Origin: an uncultured Acetatifactor sp.
GTDB lineage: Bacteria > Bacillota > Clostridia > Lachnospirales > Lachnospiraceae
NCBI GenBank assembly: GCA_910586515.1
Contig: CAJUGL010000094.1
Span: 1 to 8,175, forward strand
DNA length: 8,175 nt
Reading direction: 5' to 3'
Below are positions 5,915 through 8,175 of this stretch, one piece after another. How positions within the stretch are numbered: the first letter of the stretch is position 1; each line of letters starts with the position of its first letter. The position numbers were made by a program, and so were the translations under genes. Under the pieces are notes generated by a model. It saw only the letters and a list, made by a program, of their open reading frames with translations. It searched no databases and was not told where the DNA came from.

Positions 5915-6844
5915 TTATTTCCGTATGGAACTCAGCGCTTCGGCGGGAATCTCAAATTCCAGAGCGCCCATGTACATAGGCGCGACGTCGCCCTCGTTGA
6001 AGCCGATGACGATATTGCCTTTTTCGTTCAAATAGAAGTTGGTTTCGTCGGTAATGCTCTTGAAATTCCACTCTTCTATTTCATCATCCAGCCAATAGTA
6101 AACATTTTCATCCGCAGCCATTTGTTCACGCATCTGTTCCTTGATATTCTCGCTGATGACAGTGAGATAATCCGCGCCGTCCGTGAACAGATCTTTCATC
6201 TGCAGACGTTGGGCTGTCTCCAGATCTATGGTATAGTAGTAATTCCACTGATAACCGCTGCCGGCGCCCTGGTAGCAGGCAAGTTTCAGGGTGAAATAGC
6301 TGTCGGTGTTTACCAGCACCTCACTGCTGACATGGATATCCTGGTGGCCTTCCTCATCCAGATTGGCTTCGAATTCCGCTACCAGCCGGTCTGTTATTTT
6401 ACGGATATCCGCATTAATTTCTTCTGTGGTACGTTCCAATTTCTCCTGCAGTTGGTCTTCCCGGCTTTCCCCCTCCAGCTTGATTTCGGGCACTTCCACA
6501 TCGGCCGTGTTTCGGTCGGTTTCATACTCATAGTTGCGGAAGGTCACCACTTCGATCAACTGTCCCAGGATAGGGATCTGTTCCATGGCGTGGGCCACTG
6601 TGGACGATGTGTTGGGCAGGAGGATGAAGCATCCTGCCAGGGCTGCCGCTATGGCCGTGTATCTGCCGAATTTTGCTTTTCTTTGTTCCTGTTTATGCAT
6701 TCTTTCTGCCTCCTTCATTTTTTGCCGCAGACCGTCTATCTGCCTGTCGGACATCTGCGGTATTTGGTATTCTCTTTTCCAGGATTGTAGCTGCTCCAGG
6801 AGTAAATCATCGTTTCTGTCTGTTTCGCGGGGATATTTTTCCAT
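5915..6844 (-). CDS. rsiV: RsiV-like anti-sigma factor (DUF3298), probable lysozyme receptor
   Basis: This is a 309-residue single-pass membrane protein. In the B. subtilis model, RsiV holds SigV at the membrane until lysozyme binds its outer domain; signal peptidase then cleaves outside the helix and RasP inside it, freeing sigma. Here a charged cytoplasmic segment (1-58) is followed by a helix at about 60-77 and by AHA at 84-86, a signal-peptidase-like site before MEQIPILG. The extracellular part (about 100-309) contains NIKEQMREQM at 233-242, FYLNEKGNIVI at 270-280 and DVAPMYMG at 286-293, closely paralleling B. subtilis RsiV as I recall it. There is no zinc-binding anti-sigma motif, as expected for RsiV. 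The ATG at 6844 directly follows the sigV TGA, with GGAGG (6857-6853) 8 nt upstream inside sigV. Lysozyme as ligand is inferred from homology. Confidence 0.9.
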   Translation of the reverse strand: MEKYPRETDRNDDLLLEQLQSWKREYQIPQMSDRQIDGLRQKMKEAERMHKQEQRKAKFGRYTAIAAALAGCFILLPNTSSTVAHAMEQIPILGQLIEVVTFRNYEYETDRNTADVEVPEIKLEGESREDQLQEKLERTTEEINADIRKITDRLVAEFEANLDEEGHQDIHVSSEVLVNTDSYFTLKLACYQGAGSGYQWNYYYTIDLETAQRLQMKDLFTDGADYLTVISENIKEQMREQMAADENVYYWLDDEIEEWNFKSITDETNFYLNEKGNIVIGFNEGDVAPMYMGALEFEIPAEALSSIRK

Positions 6845-7429
6845 TCAAGTCACCTCCATATTCACTGCATTTTGCGGGGCGGATTTCTTTGCTGACTGCA
6901 CAGGACTGTATTCGCTGTCTCCGTTTGCAGCGGAGAGATACAGCCTCAGTTTCTTCATGCAGCGGTAGAGCCTGCTTTTGACCGTATTGATATTTTCGTC
7001 CAGGATAGCCGCAATCTCTTCTAATTTACGGTCTTCGAAATATTTCAGGATGACGACTGCGCGGTCTTTCTCCGACAGTGTATCCAGGGCTCTGTGCAAA
7101 TCTACGTCTGTATAGCGGTCCTGTTTCGCGCCGGTCTCAACGCCATCGTCCTGAAGCGCTTCGTAGGAGAGCATGCGGGGCCTCTTCATCTGCTGGAAGC
7201 ATTCGTTCAGCATAATGCGGTATAGCCAGGTTTCCGCATATTCAGGCTGTTTCAGGGTGTGGCAGGATTTCAGGGCTTTGTACGCTCCGTTTTGCACAAT
7301 GTCGTATGCGTCTGCTTCACTGCGGACGTAGCTGTATGCCAGACGATAATACAGATTATATTTTTGCAGGATCAGCTCTTCGATGAGTGTTCTGTTTGTT
7401 TCAGCTTTTTTTTCGAAAAAAAAGTGCAA
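6845..7429 (-). CDS. sigV: ECF RNA polymerase sigma factor, SigV-like
   Basis: This is a 194-residue ECF sigma factor (from TTG). Region 2 lies at about residues 20-85 (YRLAYSYVRSEADAYDIVQN, then WLYRIMLNEC), and region 4 at about 110-165, with LSEKDRAVVILKYFE and the recognition helix around NTVKSRLYRCMKKLR. In the SigV model it activates peptidoglycan O-acetylation, deacetylation or D-alanylation genes that confer lysozyme resistance, and its own operon; none of those targets is in this window. I place the start at TTG 7429: GGAGG (7442-7438) is 8 nt upstream, exactly as for rsiV. A GTG at 7438 would overlap that site and add three residues. The first codons run through a T8-CG-A8 palindrome. 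A polar tail of about 29 residues follows region 4, making it longer than B. subtilis SigV. rsiV follows with no gap. Confidence 0.92.
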   Translation of the reverse strand: MHFFFEKKAETNRTLIEELILQKYNLYYRLAYSYVRSEADAYDIVQNGAYKALKSCHTLKQPEYAETWLYRIMLNECFQQMKRPRMLSYEALQDDGVETGAKQDRYTDVDLHRALDTLSEKDRAVVILKYFEDRKLEEIAAILDENINTVKSRLYRCMKKLRLYLSAANGDSEYSPVQSAKKSAPQNAVNMEVT

Positions 7430-7435
7430 GGTTTT

Positions 7436-7444
7436 CACCTCCCT
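7436..7444 (-). promoter_or_regulatory. Shine-Dalgarno site deciding the sigV start
   Basis: Read on the minus strand, AGGGAGGTG occupies 7444-7436. Its GGAGG core lies 8 nt before TTG 7429 but overlaps GTG 7438, so a ribosome bound here should start at TTG. The rsiV start in the same operon has the same GGAGGTG and the same 8-nt spacing. Confidence 0.7.
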
Positions 7445-7462
7445 TCTGCCCTTTCACAGAAT

Positions 7463-7491
7463 TAGATTTATTGTAATGGAAAAAAGTTTCA
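7463..7491 (-). promoter_or_regulatory. Candidate ECF (sigma-V-type) promoter of sigV-rsiV
   Basis: On the minus strand TGAAAC (7491-7486) followed by a T run matches the -35 element of SigV/W/M/X-class ECF factors. Seventeen bases later AATCTA (7468-7463) partly matches the CGTCTA-type -10, keeping TCTA but not CG. Transcription would begin near 7455, giving a leader of about 25 nt. ECF sigma factors commonly activate their own operon, which fits this placement. Confidence 0.55.
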
Positions 7492-7519
7492 TTGAAAATA
7501 ATTATTTTAATGGTATAAT
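7492..7519 (+). promoter_or_regulatory. Sigma-A promoter of the zinc-ribbon gene
   Basis: TTGAAA (7492-7497) and a perfect TATAAT (7514-7519) are 16 bases apart, and TGG (7511-7513) adds an extended -10. Transcription should start near 7526. AGGAGG (7539-7544) then lies 10 nt before the ATG at 7555. The -35 directly abuts the divergent sigV -35. Confidence 0.75.
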
Positions 7520-7554
7520 ATTTTCATCATATTCTTTGAGGAGGAACTAGGAAA

Positions 7555-8067
7555 ATGAAGTGTATTGCATGTGGAACGGAACTGGCGGAAGGGGCATTGC
7601 TCTGTCCCCAATGCGGCAGGGTGGTCAGCTCGGCGGATGCGGTGAGGCAGAAGGCGGAAGCGGGAAATCTGTCCAGGAAGGAGTTTTATAAGCTGCCCGG
7701 AATGAAAGCCTGCAGGGGAAATATCAGGACCTGCGCAATTGTGCTGTACATATGTTCAGGCATTACGATTTTGGCGGCAGTGCTGCTGAGGGACATGTTT
7801 GCAGCTTCCCTGATTGACGGGCTGCTTATCCTGGGATTAGGCTTGTGGCTTCAGCTGGGAAAGAGCAGAGTCTGCGCCATTATTACGTTGGTATACGGAA
7901 TTGCGGGAACGGGACTGACTCTGGTGCAGACAGGCACGGTTCAGGGCTGGTGGATTCCGTTGGCAGGCGCCTGGGCAGTGGCATATACCTTTAAGTTCCA
8001 TAAATTGTGGAACAGTTATCAGAAGGAAGGCGTATTGCCGGAGGAAGCTGTTTCAGGAAAGAAGTAG
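7555..8067 (+). CDS. Zinc-ribbon multi-pass membrane protein of unknown function
   Basis: This is a 170-residue protein. The N-terminus is a minimal zinc ribbon, CIAC at 3-6 and CPQC at 17-20, a four-cysteine pattern shared by many unrelated bacterial membrane proteins. A basic linker (about 30-55) follows, then four probable membrane helices at about 58-78, 82-101, 105-124 and 131-147, and a short charged tail. I recognise no catalytic residues and cannot assign a function. The ribbon should face the cytoplasm by the positive-inside rule. The ATG at 7555 is preceded by AGGAGG with a slightly long 10-nt gap. It is transcribed divergently from sigV, with abutting -35 elements, so a link to the envelope stress response is conceivable but unproven. 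Confidence 0.85.
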   Translation: MKCIACGTELAEGALLCPQCGRVVSSADAVRQKAEAGNLSRKEFYKLPGMKACRGNIRTCAIVLYICSGITILAAVLLRDMFAASLIDGLLILGLGLWLQLGKSRVCAIITLVYGIAGTGLTLVQTGTVQGWWIPLAGAWAVAYTFKFHKLWNSYQKEGVLPEEAVSGKK

Positions 8068-8071
8068 GAAA

Positions 8072-8103
8072 GTAACAGTTCAGCGCCCTGTCTGAACTGT
8101 TAC
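8072..8103. repeat. Perfect 12-bp inverted repeat (possible intergenic repeat family)
   Basis: GTAACAGTTCAG (8072-8083) and CTGAACTGTTAC (8092-8103) are exact reverse complements around an 8-nt loop. No T tract follows on the plus strand, where the next bases are purine-rich, nor a clean one on the minus strand, so it is not a typical intrinsic terminator. A diverged direct copy, AGTTACTATTCA (8121-8132), follows. This resembles dispersed palindromic elements more than a single terminator. The remaining bases to 8175 show no gene or promoter I can support. Confidence 0.6.
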
Positions 8104-8175
8104 GTAGGAAAAAAGCAGGAAGTTACTATTCACAGTCGATTTGATGACACGATAAATAGAGCGGAGCTATAACGC

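Noticed and set aside
6122..6790. Plus-strand open frame opposite rsiV
   Set aside because: rsiV has extensive family similarity and a strong ribosome binding site; the opposite frame has neither.
8072..8110. Terminator for the zinc-ribbon gene
   Set aside because: The stem is long and perfect, but the following plus-strand bases are purines, with no T tract.

Overview
The window looks like ordinary chromosome from a Gram-positive Clostridia bacterium, most likely a Lachnospiraceae-type gut anaerobe. The grounds are strong GGAGG-type ribosome binding sites, a consensus TTGACA/TATAAT promoter, two tRNA genes without encoded CCA ends, a DegV-family protein, a DUF3737 protein and a SigV/RsiV pair. 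The taxon is an inference. I see no transposase, integrase, phage gene or CRISPR array.

Layout: (1) 5-2051, a two-component system: an OmpR-type response regulator followed one base later by its membrane histidine kinase. (2) 2052-2752, an RNA region: a near-perfect sigma-A promoter, a roughly 110-nt structured leader that may carry a tiny ORF, a CAU-anticodon tRNA (probably tRNA-Ile2 rather than Met), tRNA-Asp(GUC) and an intrinsic terminator. (3) 2753-5867, three same-strand genes: DegV-family lipid-binding protein, DUF3737 beta-helix protein and a MalY/PatB-type PLP C-S lyase, closed by a terminator that probably serves both strands. (4) 5915-7429 on the minus strand, an ECF sigma factor and its anti-sigma factor resembling SigV/RsiV, the lysozyme-sensing pair known from Bacillus subtilis and Clostridioides difficile. 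(5) 7555-8067, a divergent small zinc-ribbon membrane protein, followed by an intergenic inverted repeat.

The best-supported working unit is sigV-rsiV. A candidate sigma-V-type promoter reads into it, both genes have identical GGAGG-8 nt-start spacing, sigV appears to start at TTG, and rsiV keeps a signal-peptidase-like AHA site after its membrane helix and an APxYMG motif that in B. subtilis RsiV contains lysozyme-contact residues. Its -35 element abuts the -35 of the divergent zinc-ribbon gene inside a TTTCA-T-TGAAA inverted repeat, so the two genes may share control.

I find no convincing wholly new system. The less explained points are the tRNA-operon leader, the C-C mismatch in the CAU tRNA T-stem, the strict 19-residue repeat of the DUF3737 protein, the T8-CG-A8 palindrome at the start of sigV, and the inverted repeat at the right edge.
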